DNA from: Zygnema cylindricum
Lineage: Eukaryota > Streptophyta > Zygnematophyceae > Zygnematales > Zygnemataceae
DNA length: 48,800 nucleotides
Assembly: GCA_037447655.1 (NCBI GenBank)
Contig: JBBHKE010000419.1
Location: forward strand, 105,289-154,088
Direction: 5' to 3'
Position numbers and translations under genes: made by a program. Below are positions 21,901-32,407 of this stretch, one piece after another (the first letter of the stretch is position 1; the number at the start of each line of letters is the position of its first letter). The notes under the pieces were generated by a model that saw nothing but the letters and a program-made list of their open reading frames with translations, had not been told where the DNA came from and ran no database searches.

Positions 21901-22145
21901 GTCTACTTCCTTTTAACTCTTACAAACAAATAAACAAACACTCGTTCCCCTATTTCCTTTTTCTTTTTCTTTTTCCTTTTATAAAACTTAAGAAAAATAC
22001 TCTCGTATTTAAATAAATGCATTAAATGAACTGAAATAATAATTGCATCACATATTTCATTTAGCACCCCACTTATTATTAATCGAATCAAAGATTTTAT
22101 CCAACTCCTCCCCTTTTCATCCAACCAGAATCTACTTTCCCTTTT

Positions 22146-22877
22146 TCATTTCCAAAAGTCAGCCCCATCCTTAACCTGCAACACATACCCGGATGATAAC
22201 CCTTTTACAAGCACATCTTCCCAAGCGACATCACACCAAGTAGTGATGTCAAATCCAACCACCCCCAAATATTCCCAAAAAACACTAGTCCCCACTAAGT
22301 TCCTCATTAGATCTACACCTTCCGTACTCATATTTTTATCCATGATAATTACCCAATTTTCTGAACTTCCCTCACTCTCTCCTATGGAATTCTTTCCACT
22401 ATCACTTTCTAATTTAATTCCCAATAAATATTTCTTCTCCCCTAAACCTTTAATCAAATATTTCTCTTCTCCCCTATCCTTTAAAACCTCTTTGAGTTTC
22501 ACTTCTCCCCTTTCCTCAGAATCAGTTGAAGTCTCCCTTTCCGACCAGTTTTCTCTTTCCCTATAATCTATAAAATTATCCTCATTAATTTTATTTTTCC
22601 CGTTTTCACTTATGGATCCTTGATCTGACTTTTTCATTTCTAAGTCATACACTCTACACTCCTCGACATCCTCAAGTACCTTCTCTCTCTTTACTTCCCT
22701 TATACCTCCAAAAGCACACTGTTGCTTTCGTGAAATTTCTATGTGCTTTTCTCTCTTCCCCATACTACTAATCCGGAGAAGCTCTAAATTATCTTCATCC
22801 TCTTTCTCCTCTTCCCCTTCTTCCTCTTCATCCACATTCCAACTTCTAAGTTTTTCCAAACAAGGGCATTCTTCCAT
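22146..22877 (-). CDS. Element 2 fused gag tail and RNase H remnant, 243 codons
   Basis: One open frame joins the end of the gag knuckle (GHYMEECPCL), an acidic Glu/Asp/Lys-rich stretch, the KQQCAFGG motif that normally precedes protease, a 110-residue low-complexity linker, and FDITTWCDVAWEDVLVKG, the start of copia RNase H. Protease, integrase and reverse transcriptase are all deleted. It has no complete enzyme; function unknown. Confidence 0.7.
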   Translation of the reverse strand: MEECPCLEKLRSWNVDEEEEGEEEKEDEDNLELLRISSMGKREKHIEISRKQQCAFGGIREVKREKVLEDVEECRVYDLEMKKSDQGSISENGKNKINEDNFIDYRERENWSERETSTDSEERGEVKLKEVLKDRGEEKYLIKGLGEKKYLLGIKLESDSGKNSIGESEGSSENWVIIMDKNMSTEGVDLMRNLVGTSVFWEYLGVVGFDITTWCDVAWEDVLVKGLSSGYVLQVKDGADFWK

Positions 22878-22893
22878 ATAATGACCCGGTTCC

Positions 22894-23836
22894 CTACAAA
22901 AGAAGCAAACCCCCTTTTTTCAAAGCTCTCGTTTCTTTTCCTCTCCCTCTCTTTCTACCAAAGTTTCGATAAGGTTTACCTTTGTCTTTTTTCCTCTCAT
23001 CACGCTTCCGCCAATCACCACCAGCTGTAAATGCATTCACTCTGACACTTCCCCTACGAAGCTCCAAAGTGCTTTCCCTCACAAGAATTATCCCCAGGGT
23101 AAAGCTCCAAGTCCATGAGGAGACATCCATTGCCTGCATACGACAAATGATGTTTTCGTACTCATGTGGAAGTTTCATAAATAGAGTATTAATATTCCTC
23201 TCCTCAGATTTCTTCATATCCCGCGCTAGCAAACTCAACATATAGCGCAGCAATATCATTACAAAATTCTATCATGCTACCGCCTTTATAAACATGGGCA
23301 TCTATTTCTTGGTTTACTAATTGCTGCCTCTGAATAGTCTCACTCTTATAAATTTGACTTAGTGCTTCCCATATCTCTGAAGACTTCATTAAGTTTATAA
23401 GAGTGATAGCTATGGACTTAGACACGTTTCTAAATATGAGATGCTTTGGTATAGTGTTTTTGTATTCCCATATTTTTCTGTCATTTTCTTCAGTTTTAAT
23501 CCTTACAAGTGGAACCATAGTCAAGAGCTTAGCTCCCCTCACCATCGAAGTTCCTTTTCCCTTCTCCCATTTTTCCCCTTCCATGGCAATTATTTTTCCT
23601 TCACCTTCCTTTGCATCTGAACTCCGGTTGATTTTCTCGGCAGCCCCAAATGATTCTCCATAGTGATTTCCTCCAAAGCGTGGTGGAGGACACCTCACTT
23701 ATCCCAAAACAATTCCCCATAAGTGCTTCTCGAAAGGCAATCCCTCCATCATAAATCCCCAATAAGTGAAACTTGTTGCATCAAACATAGGCACCCTGGA
23801 TGGTGGGCCCATAACCTGAAACTCTGAGACCTCCAT
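22894..23836 (-). pseudogene. Element 2 gag
   Basis: Opens in the LTR with MEVSEFQVMGPPSRVP. A stop falls at about 23700 (..IVLG*) and one frame change at about 23230. The gag core (HLIFRNVSKSIAITLINLMKSSEIW) is clear and leads to a CCHC-type knuckle that crosses into the next open frame. Confidence 0.85.
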
Positions 23837-24991
23837 TGGCCCTCAGAGTAAGCAGATCCAAAAGAATCTTATCTAGATAGTGCCGACTCCAAATTGATAT
23901 AAACCCAAATGACTGAACCCTTAACAAGCACAAACCTATTATAGCTTCACCCCTGTGAAAAAAGACTTTCTGTGTGCTCAGTTCCACCACAGAATGCAAA
24001 GTTAGAATATGAGTTTTGGACACATTCACCCACTTTGACTTTCCCACTCAATAAGTGCCACCCCAGAAAACAAAAACTCTTACCGACTACACCCCTGTGT
24101 ATCGTGGACTTCTTTGAGTCCGCAGCAAAAAGAATCAATGAAAATGGTGAAGTAAATTGATAGTTATGGCTGGCCAAAGTTTGCAATTTATACAAGGTGC
24201 TCTCTGGGAGAGGCAACTACCTATCCAAAATTTTCTAAGTCGTATTCCCCCTCTAAAACTCTATCTACTGAAGTACGGCACCAATCAAATTACTGTGTCG
24301 TACAAAAAAGTATAGGTGCCGGTGTACTTTATGTACGGCCATTGTACAACATGGCCAAAATGTGGCCACGTGTCAAATCAAGATTTGTTCCCGTAATCTC
24401 CGGAGTTCTTGTAATTCAATGTTTTCACGCCACGTGTAATCAGACGTGGCAAAAAGCATAAAATGCCAAAAGTACCTCTTTCGTGATCGCGGCGCCTATT
24501 GCGGCTGTCCGATAAAAACCGGCTATAATCTTAGCCGCTTAAATTCGACCCGCGATATTTGTTTCGCTATCGAAACAAATGCGCGATATCCGTTCCGTCC
24601 CCATACCTTACTCCGTAGAAAATCAAACAGTATGTATGCACTAAGTATCTATTCTGCGTTAAACGAATTAATCTACGTGTAACAATTTATATATTTATCA
24701 AACACAATATATCGTAATATTATTCCTAGACTTAACGGTTAGAGCTAACGGCTATGGTAACTTGACAGACGGCAGATACCAAGATCAATTCCTGGGTCCG
24801 TCAAGTATATTTTTGGTAAATCTACTTGATCTACCCCTTGTCTTCTCTAGTGAGCTTAGGCTGCCATGGCTCTAGCTCCCTATCAAGCCTTTAGTGACAA
24901 AAACAAGTGTGGGGGCTTAGAGAAGGGAGTCAGGGATAAACAGCCTTTGCTCTTTTTCAATAAAGACCTAGAAAATACTCAAACATCAACA
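23817..24991 (-). repeat. Element 2 5' LTR
   Basis: 1175 bp. The start codon of gag (23836) is in its last 20 bases. TATAAATTGC (minus) at about 24185-24195. The part outside 24641-24979 differs from the 3' LTR at roughly one base in ten. Confidence 0.95.
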
Positions 24992-25455
24992 GGTTCCTCC
25001 TCCCATCTTCTCTGGTATCAAATAATGTGGCGCCACATGGCACCGCGTGACGTTATCTCCAAATGACGCCAAAAGCTCACTTCGCGTGGCGGCTACAATG
25101 TCGGCCGTCCGATCAAAACATATTTTACACGGTTCAGATTCGCGTACATGCATGAATTGCTTCTTTTGGTTATTCTGTTGTTAATTAGCTGTTGCGTTAA
25201 TGTTTATATACCTTTCAAACTCGTCACGTGTATTGTTTCGATAACGCTTTAGTGGTTAATACGTATGACTATATAGAGTTCCACAGACATATGTTCAAAT
25301 GTGGACTTAGGCAACATTTTAGTAAAATATCCTCTACTTCAAAATCTGCCACTTTCTAAATATGGCGGCAGCCATGGCGTGCCTTTGATCCTCACTCTCT
25401 TTCTTTAAAGTAAAACTAAAATAGAGAAGTGAACTATTAATTACCTCTTTCAACA
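24992..25455 (-). repeat. Element 3 3' LTR, U3-side part
   Basis: Continues 20297-20712 after removal of element 2. Matches 30299-30762 at about 94%. Followed by the polypurine tract GAATTAAGGGGAG (minus, 25456-25468). Confidence 0.9.
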
Positions 25456-25468
25456 CTCCCCTTAATTC

Positions 25469-27241
25469 CTAGTCACTTTTTAATTTTAATCCACCGTTTT
25501 CTCTGCAATAAATTAACTTAGGGGAAGGCACCGGTTTTGTCATCATGTCTGCAATCATTTCTCTATCAATTTTATGAACCAGTTTAATAATTTTATTTTC
25601 AACCTTCTCTCTGAAAAAGCTTAGTTTTATATCCATATGCTTAGCTTTGAAGTGATGTTTCGGATTAGCTGCAATAGAGATAGCAACTTGATTATCACAA
25701 AAAACATTTTGAGTTCCGGACTTTATGAACCCAAGTTCTTCAAGAAGAGATTTACCCCACATTAAATCTTTGGTGGCAGCACATGAAGCCATGTATTCAA
25801 CCTCCATAGTGGACAAAGCAACTACTTTTTGTTGCTTGCTATTAACAACATGCAACGAATCTAATTTGCAACACATATCCAGTCGTACACCGCCTTAAAG
25901 GCACATCTCGATAACTTGCATCACTCTAGGTGGTGATGTCCTTGTGCTCCCCTCCGAAATGCAACCATAATTCCCTTGTCCCCACCAGATATCTCATTAC
26001 CCTTTTGGCAGCCTCCTAGTCTCTCTTTCTTGGTTCATTTAGACTTCTACTAAGGACACCTACAGCTGAAGCTTTACCCGGACGAGTACAGTTCATAAAA
26101 TAAATTAAACTGCCTACAATTTGCCGATATGGGATATTTTCCATAAATTTTCTTTCTCTCTCATCCATCTCATTATTAATGATCAATATTCCTCTCTCTT
26201 CACTCCCCTCAAACACTTTCTTCAAATCCATAAGAGTAGTACATCCGTTTGCTTTTTCCATCTGAAATTTTTCTAGCATATTACCAATTGTTTCTTTTTG
26301 AGTGAGTCTTATAATTCTATTCGCTTTATCTCTCTCCATCTGAATTCCCAAAATATACTTTGCTTCGCCGAGATCTTTCATATCAAAACTGCTTCTAAGA
26401 TCGCGTTTTAGTTTGTTAATTTTATCTAAGGACTTGCTTAAGACCAACAAAGCATCCACATAAATAGCAATAAATATCACTCCATTCTCATCTTCAAATA
26501 AATAAATAGAGTGATCTGAACTAATTTTGATATACCCCAAACTGGTCAGAAATTCGTCGAGCTTTATATTCTATTCTCGGTGGGCTTGCTTAAGCCCATA
26601 GAGTGATTTTATCAGTTTGCAAACTTTGTTTTCTTCCCCACTTTCCACAAATCCTTCTGGTTGCCTTATGTAAATTTCTTCTTCCAATTCTCCGTGTAAA
26701 AAAGTCGTTTTAATATCCATCGGGTGTATTTCCATATCCTCCGCTGCGGCTATACTTAAAAGGATTTTCTAACAGAAGGAAATCTGACTACAGGTGCAAA
26801 GGTTTCTTTGTAGTCTATCGCCTCTTTCTGAGTATAACCTTTTGCAACTAACCTAGCTTTGTACCTCTCAATGGTATTATCGGGGTTTAATTTAAGTTTA
26901 AAAACCCACTTACATCCGATCGGTTTTCGGTCCGGTGGACAATCTACCAACTCCCATGTATTGGCTTCCATGATAGAGGCCATTTCTTCATTTATAGCTG
27001 TGATCCACCGGCTACTTTCTGGGGTGTTTATGGCCTCTAAGTATGTCTGAGGTTCATTCGGGTGAGACATCTTTGTGAGTTGGTTATTTACTTGTCTTTC
27101 TTGAAGTCGTTTACTACTTCTTCTTCCCCCTTCAAAATCGGAAGCCGGTATGGAAGGCATCCTTGGGTTTCGTTTAGGAAGATTTTCAGCTCCCCTATCT
27201 TCCAATTCCGGTGTCTCATCAAAATCCTCATCAGTTTCCAC
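25469..27241 (-). pseudogene. Element 3 reverse transcriptase and RNase H, broken
   Basis: RT start at 27241-26756 (GCKWVFKLKLNPDNTIERYKARLVAKG), shift at 26760, YVDALLVLSKS in place of YVDDL at about 26450 (second catalytic Asp lost), frameshift again, and RNase H at 25876-25469 (MEVEYMASC, CDNQVAI, KHHFKAKHMDI). Confidence 0.85.
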
Positions 27242-28214
27242 TTCTTATTATGGCGTTGCCTCGGATATTATCCTTTCCTCCTCCTTTGGTAGATCTGCAA
27301 TTTTTTTTTTCTCCATCTTCCTTCTCTTTATTTTCAAAGTCAAAGTCAAAAAACTGATCCGTTTCAAATCTGATTTTTACTTCCTTATTATATTTGAATG
27401 GATCAGAGGACTTCACTTCATTCATCACCACTATGTGTTTTACCAAAATTTTATCTCTCTTTTTCAAGTCATACACCCGGTATCCTTTTGTGCTCTCATC
27501 ATATCCTACAAGATATCCTGGTTTCCCTCTTCCCTCCAACTTCCATTTAGTCTTATCGGAATCCAAACTATAAACTTGACTTCCGAACACTCTCAAACTA
27601 GAAAAATCAGGCTTTCTTCCTGTCCACCTCTCATACGGAGTTTCCTCCTTATTTGCTGAAGTTAGGACTCTATTTTTGATGAAATTAGCATAGTTGATAG
27701 ACTCAGCCCAAAACTGCAGCCCTATCCTCTTGTCACTTAACATACTTCTAGACATATCTCCTAAAGTTCTATTCACTCTTTCTGCTACTCCATTTTGTTC
27801 TGGATTATAGGGAACAGTTTCCTCATGATGAATTCCTTCTTCTTTATGATATTCTTCAAATTCCCTTGAGGTGTATTCTTTCCCATTATCACTTCTTATC
27901 TCTTTTATTGAGGTTTCATGTAGCTTTTCACTCCATACTTTATACTCTTTGAAACATCTTAATACCTCTGACTTATGTTTGAGAAAGTATACCTTCGTGT
28001 ATCTAGACGAATCATCTGTGATGGTTAACATCCATCTCTTCCCCCCATGTGAAGCATACCTAGCAGGTCCCCAAACATCAGTGTGAACTAGATCTAACAC
28101 TTTCTCTCTCCTAAATGTGGTTGCCTTTGGAAATGGAAGTCTATGAATCTTCCCTTGGGCACATCCACTACAATCATCAAAGGTCTCATCATCCTCAAAA
28201 GTAATACCCTCCAC
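27231..28214 (-). pseudogene. Element 3 integrase, 327-codon open frame
   Basis: CSGCAQGKIHRLPFP (zinc-binding end), DLVHTDVWGPA, RSDNGKEY and the GVAERVNRTL block of a copia integrase, then the GYDESTKGYRVYDL and KHIVVM C-terminal region. The DDE set looks intact apart from Gly to Lys in NGGEY. The frame shifts at both ends. Confidence 0.85.
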
Positions 28215-28217
28215 TAT

Positions 28218-29874
28218 TCATTTTTTCTTCATTTTCTTTAATCTATCTAGATGCACATGCCCCAACCTTTTATGCGAAAGCATCATCTCACTTGCACACG
28301 AGTAGAGAACACTCTTTTCATTGCAAAGAACAATTGTGAACATTCCTTGACTGCCCTTCTCAGCTATGAAATAAACCTCATTATCAAAGCTTGCTGTGAA
28401 GATTCCTTTCCTAGTTCTTGTTTCAAACTCCTTGTCATCTAGGACAGCTGTTGAGACTAGGTACTTGCTAAGCTGTGGAATGTAAAGAACGTCTGAGAGT
28501 GTTACAATTGAGGCCTTTCCATCAACTAGAACCTTCAAGTCAACAGTTCCAACAAGACTTGTGGTTTCTACTCTACCATCTCCGTACTCTATCTCAACTG
28601 TTAGGATCTTTCTCAGTTTAGTGAACCACCGCTTATCTTTGCACATATGCATTGAAGCCCTTGAGTCTATGATCCACCCATCCTCGGGTGGATCCCTCTT
28701 ACCTCCGAAAGCACACTTTTGTCTCCGTGGAATGTCGACATGCTTTTCAGTGTTTTTCGGATTAAGAAGAAGCTCCTCAAGCTCCTCTTCTAGTTCAGTT
28801 TTTCCTTCCACTTCCTCATCATGAACTTCAGTCAGGAAAGCCTTTTCTTTCCTCCATCCCTTGAGGTTCCTTGACCATCTTTCAGTCGAAGATCTGCAAG
28901 TTTGACACAATCTGCCATATAGTGTCCCGGTTTCTTGCAGAAGTGACATAATCCTCCTCGAGAAGTTCCTCTCCTCGTCTATCAAATCAACTACCTCCTT
29001 GACCTTTTCCACCAAAGTTTCGATAGGGATCTTTCCCTCTCTCCTCATCACGTTTCCTGATAATCAGCTCCTGTAGACAATGCTTGAACACGTGGACTTC
29101 CTCTCCTAAGCTTTATAGTGGTTTCTTTCACTAAAATCATTCCCAATGTGTCATCCCAATTCCAATTGCTATCTCCAATGTCCTGCAATCGGTTAATGAT
29201 ATTCTCATACTCTTCTGGTTTTTCATCATCAATGTGTTCACTCGTTGTCTCTCAGACCATGAGTTACCTGCACTCTCTAACTCTCCAAATAATGCTCATA
29301 AATCATTCCAATAATTATTCATACTTCCTCATTTATAAGTATAAGCTGCAATCTTATTTTCCGCCAATTGTTGTTGCTGCAATGATCCACTCTTATATTT
29401 GTTAACTAGTGATATCCAAATCTGAGATGTAGATTTGACATGCATAAAGGGAATGGCAATGCCCTTTGCTACACTTTTAAGAATTAAGAGCTTAGCAACC
29501 TTGTCTTTGTAGTTCCACTTTTCATACTTTTATCTTTCGGTCCGAACCCTTGTCGTCATTGCTGGTGGTGTTGCTGCCGGTATCGCCTTCCGGAATGGTG
29601 TCACTTGAGTTGCAACTTCTCCCTTTTCTCCTTCCATGAAACTCTCCTCTCCTTCCTCATCTTCATCCTCGGTGATGGTGGCAGCTGTTCTACCAAGTGT
29701 AGAGGCGAAGGTGCCAGAAAAACGTGTCCTTCCAAACCCAGGTGGAGGTGGGCATCGAATTTGTCCAGACACTATGCCCCATATATGCTTCTCAAATAGT
29801 TCTCCCTCCATCATCATTTCCCAATAAAGAAAGTCTGATCCATCAAATATGGGCACCCTAGAGGGTGGGCCCAT
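28218..29874 (-). pseudogene. Element 3 gag and protease, frameshifted
   Basis: MGPPSRVPIFDG at 29874, gag core decayed at 29050-29530, a damaged knuckle near 28935, then protease with DSRASMHMCKD at about 28660 (active-site Gly replaced by Arg) and the pre-integrase start. The LTR start codon used by elements 1 and 2 meets a stop here (METT*). Confidence 0.82.
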
Positions 29875-29888
29875 AACGTGGAATTATG

Positions 29889-30762
29889 TGGTCTCCATTG
29901 ACCCACAGAATGAGCAACCTATGTAAAGCCTCTAGGATAATATTTGCCCCTTCCACTTTCCCACTGAATAAGCGCCGCCCAGGCACAAAAATATTCTGAC
30001 CACCCTCACCCTTGTGAGGACAAGACTCCCCTGAGTCAAACGCAAAAAGAATCAATGAATTTGCTCCCCTGAGCAGTAAGTTATGGCTGGTCAAAGATGA
30101 CCTTTATAGTTACAAGCTCTCTTAGAGAGAGTTACCTAAATATCACTAAGTCTTGGTCTGCCTACTCACAACTACCTAATACTAAACCCTAGTCGAATGG
30201 GAACACTATATACTACAAGAAGGTACAATGGGCAATGTACTTATTGTACGGCCATTGTACGACATGGTCTACAATGACACCTGTCAAATCAGGAGCCATG
30301 GTTCCTCCTCCCATCTTCTCCGGTATCAAATAATGTGGCCCCACGTGGAACCGCGTGACGCTATCTCCAAATGACGCCAAAAGCTCACTTCGGGTGGCGG
30401 CTACAATGTCGGCCGTCCGATCAAAACATATTTTACACAGTTCAGATTCGCGTACATGCATGAATTCCTCCTTTTGGTTAGTCTGTTGTTAATTAGCAGT
30501 TGCGTTAATGTTTATATATCTTTCAAACCCGTCACGTGTATCGTTTCGATAACGCTTAGTGGTTAAGAGTACGACTATATAGAAGTCCACAAACCCAGGT
30601 TCAAATCTGGACTCAGGCAACATTTTAGTAAAATATTCTCTACTTCAAAATCTGCCACTTTCTAAATATGGCGGCACCCATGGCGTGCCTTTGATCCTCA
30701 CTCTCTTTCTTTAAAGTAAAACTAAAATAGAGAAGTGAACTATAAATTACCTCTTTTCAACA
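29889..30762 (-). repeat. Element 3 5' LTR
   Basis: 874 bp. It has TATAAAGG (minus, about 30100) next to CTCTC..GAGAG, and the GACTCCCCTGAGTC hairpin at 30024. It holds the best tRNA-like module in the window: TTAGTGGTTAAGAG at 30556 and GGTTCAAATC at 30598 on plus. Confidence 0.9.
30545..30620 (+). other. tRNA-like A/B-box module in the element 3 LTR
   Basis: TTAGTGGTTAAGAG (30556-30569) resembles a tRNA D-arm/A box, and GGTTCAAATC (30598-30607) a T-loop/B box, about 42 bases apart. CCAG and CTGG can pair around the T-loop-like part. No full cloverleaf is visible, so it is not a tRNA gene. Equivalent sites in other LTRs: 21627/21677, 24732/24782, 25249/25291, 33113/33156, 48115/48161; on minus at 43441-43505. 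Confidence 0.55.
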
Positions 30763-32382
30763 GCTCCGGCTTTGACCAACTCTGCAAGTTGCTTTTTGAG
30801 GTCATCTAATTCGGTGTAGTTCATCTTGTACATCCGATTTGTCAGGGGTGCCGCTCCGGGAACAAGCTCTATCTCATGGTTTACTTCGCGCTTCGGAGGT
30901 AAGCCTTTTGGGAGCTTCGGGGGAAAGACATCAACATACTCCTCGAGAATTTTTGTCACGACTTCCAGGGCCTCTACGGAAGTCTTTCTGATGTCGTCAC
31001 TCTCTTTTGAGTCGAAGTCGGGGACCTTCAAACTCCATTCTTTCGGAATCCCCTCCTTCCCAGGTTAGACGACCGCCATACCAATTATCTTCCCCTTCCT
31101 GAGTGCCCTCTTAAGCAGTAAGGCCAAAAGCAGGCGTCCCTCTTCCGATCCCTTACCAGGGGCTCCCACCTTTACCTCAAACTATTTTTAACCTTCCTAA
31201 CTCTCATGTCGCCACTTCTTGAATCGATCGTCGAGTTCCCCTTTTTGCAGCCACGGTTTCCCCAATATTACTTCATGGTCTCCAAGCGGTAATAAATGAA
31301 GAGTGTCAAACCAGTGGAATTTCCCAATTCCGACGCGTAACCTCGGTGTATGATGAGTAATGGATAGGGAACTTTCGTCGGCCAATTGCACCGACTGAGG
31401 ATCCGTTAGCACCAAGAGAGGAAGTTTCAACTTTTTCACTGTCACCTCGTTGATGAAGTTCCCTGATGCGCCGGAGTCCACCATGAAGCTAGCTGCGCTC
31501 ACTCCGATTTGACCCTGAAATATTAAAGGATCTCCTCCCTCACCCACTAACCTTATAACGTTAAAATTGCCCTTCTTATGACCTCTCTTTTTTGGGCATT
31601 CTCGGGCCATATGGTCTGGGGAACCGGAGTGGAGGATAAGCTGTTTTGCTTCCTCTGTTGGAGCTCCTCGGGGGACAAGTCATTGGTCTTGGCCTTAGTA
31701 GTCTTCTTCTTCTTCCAAATCACGTTGACCACCTCTTTATCCTCATTAATCGCTCCGAGCTCCATGGGGGTTGGACCATCATCACGTCGACCTCCACCGT
31801 TGCTACTCGACCCAAAGTGGTTCGATCTACAAAAGGTGAAGTCCACCGAATCGGTCCGTGCCGCAAATTGAATAATCGCCGAGAGGCTAGGAGTCGTACT
31901 TTCCAGAGCGAGCCATTGCTCCACATCCCTCCGAATGGAGACCTTAAGCCCCTCAACGTAACGATCCACGGCTTCGTCCTCCGTCATCAAGGGTATTTGA
32001 ACTTTGCACTCCAAGATCCACTGCGTGTACTCAAATACTGAGGTACGTTGCTTCAAAATCGCGATCTTATCCCTTGCCGCCTTAATTATGTTAATGGGTT
32101 GCCACGAGTCACGGAGGAGTTGAATAAAAAGAGTCCAAACGGGCGGTATTTCATCGTTTTCCACCATTGTCCTCCACCATGCTCCCGCTGCCCCTTTTAC
32201 AAGACCACCAGCATAATGAATCTTCTCACGATCCGACAGGCTAGGGAAATTCTCAAGGTAATTCCCAATGGAGAATAGCCACGCATCAAGGTTCTTCTGT
32301 CTCGCCAGGTCAAACTCATCAAGAAGTCTTAACTTAGGTCTTTTTAAGTCTCTCTCCAGGCTTCCATGAGGTGTTTCACCAA
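30763..32382 (-). pseudogene. Ty3/gypsy gag (main part), protease and RT start
   Basis: Gag core with AGAWWRTMVENDEIPPVW and Retrotrans_gag-type helices; a damaged knuckle (HSGSPDHMARECPK, both first cysteines lost, near 31600) with a frame change; aspartic protease with MVDSGASGNFI (about 31470) and VILGKPWL; then RT from about 31030 with LPPKREVNHEIELVPGAAP, cut at ..LVKAG by element 3. A spacer near 31070-31196 is frameshifted. Confidence 0.88.
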
Positions 32383-32407
32383 GACGATGCAACTCTGAGA
32401 CCTCCAT
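31553..32407 (-). CDS. Chimeric open frame: LTR start codon fused to gypsy gag
   Basis: 284 codons. The first seven codons (MEVSELH) come from the end of the element 4 LTR; the rest is the interrupted gypsy gag in its own frame (LGETPHGSLERD..). The LTR promoter lies upstream with TATAAAAGG. Whether it is expressed is unknown; it lacks the native N-terminus and a working knuckle. Confidence 0.5.
   Translation of the reverse strand: MEVSELHRLGETPHGSLERDLKRPKLRLLDEFDLARQKNLDAWLFSIGNYLENFPSLSDREKIHYAGGLVKGAAGAWWRTMVENDEIPPVWTLFIQLLRDSWQPINIIKAARDKIAILKQRTSVFEYTQWILECKVQIPLMTEDEAVDRYVEGLKVSIRRDVEQWLALESTTPSLSAIIQFAARTDSVDFTFCRSNHFGSSSNGGGRRDDGPTPMELGAINEDKEVVNVIWKKKKTTKAKTNDLSPEELQQRKQNSLSSTPVPQTIWPENAQKREVIRRAILTL

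Larger units (their letters stand above)
20713..24991 (-). mobile_element. Copia element 2, non-autonomous, nested in the LTR of element 3
   Basis: Two LTRs (20713-21885 and 23817-24991), a 1.9-kb internal region and a perfect 5-bp target duplication GGTTC (20708-20712 and 24992-24996). Ends are TG..CA. The internal part has gag and only the tail of pol, so it must have moved with proteins from other copies. It is the youngest insertion whose order can be proven here. Confidence 0.95.
20297..30762 (-). mobile_element. Copia element 3 (outer copy carrying nested element 2)
   Basis: 5' LTR 29889-30762 (874 bp), internal 25456-29888, and 3' LTR split into 20297-20712 and 24992-25455 by element 2. 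Without the insertion the 3' LTR is also about 875 bp. Ends TG..CA. I see no target duplication: CAATG on the left and GCTCC on the right join in the gypsy RT frame. All coding parts are frameshifted. Confidence 0.88.

Noticed and set aside
22146-22566. Plus-strand Ser/Pro/Leu-rich frame opposite the element 2 fusion
   Set aside because: Shadow of the Glu/Lys-rich minus-strand frame.
30545-30620. A functional tRNA gene
   Set aside because: A and B boxes are present but there is no acceptor stem pair or complete cloverleaf.
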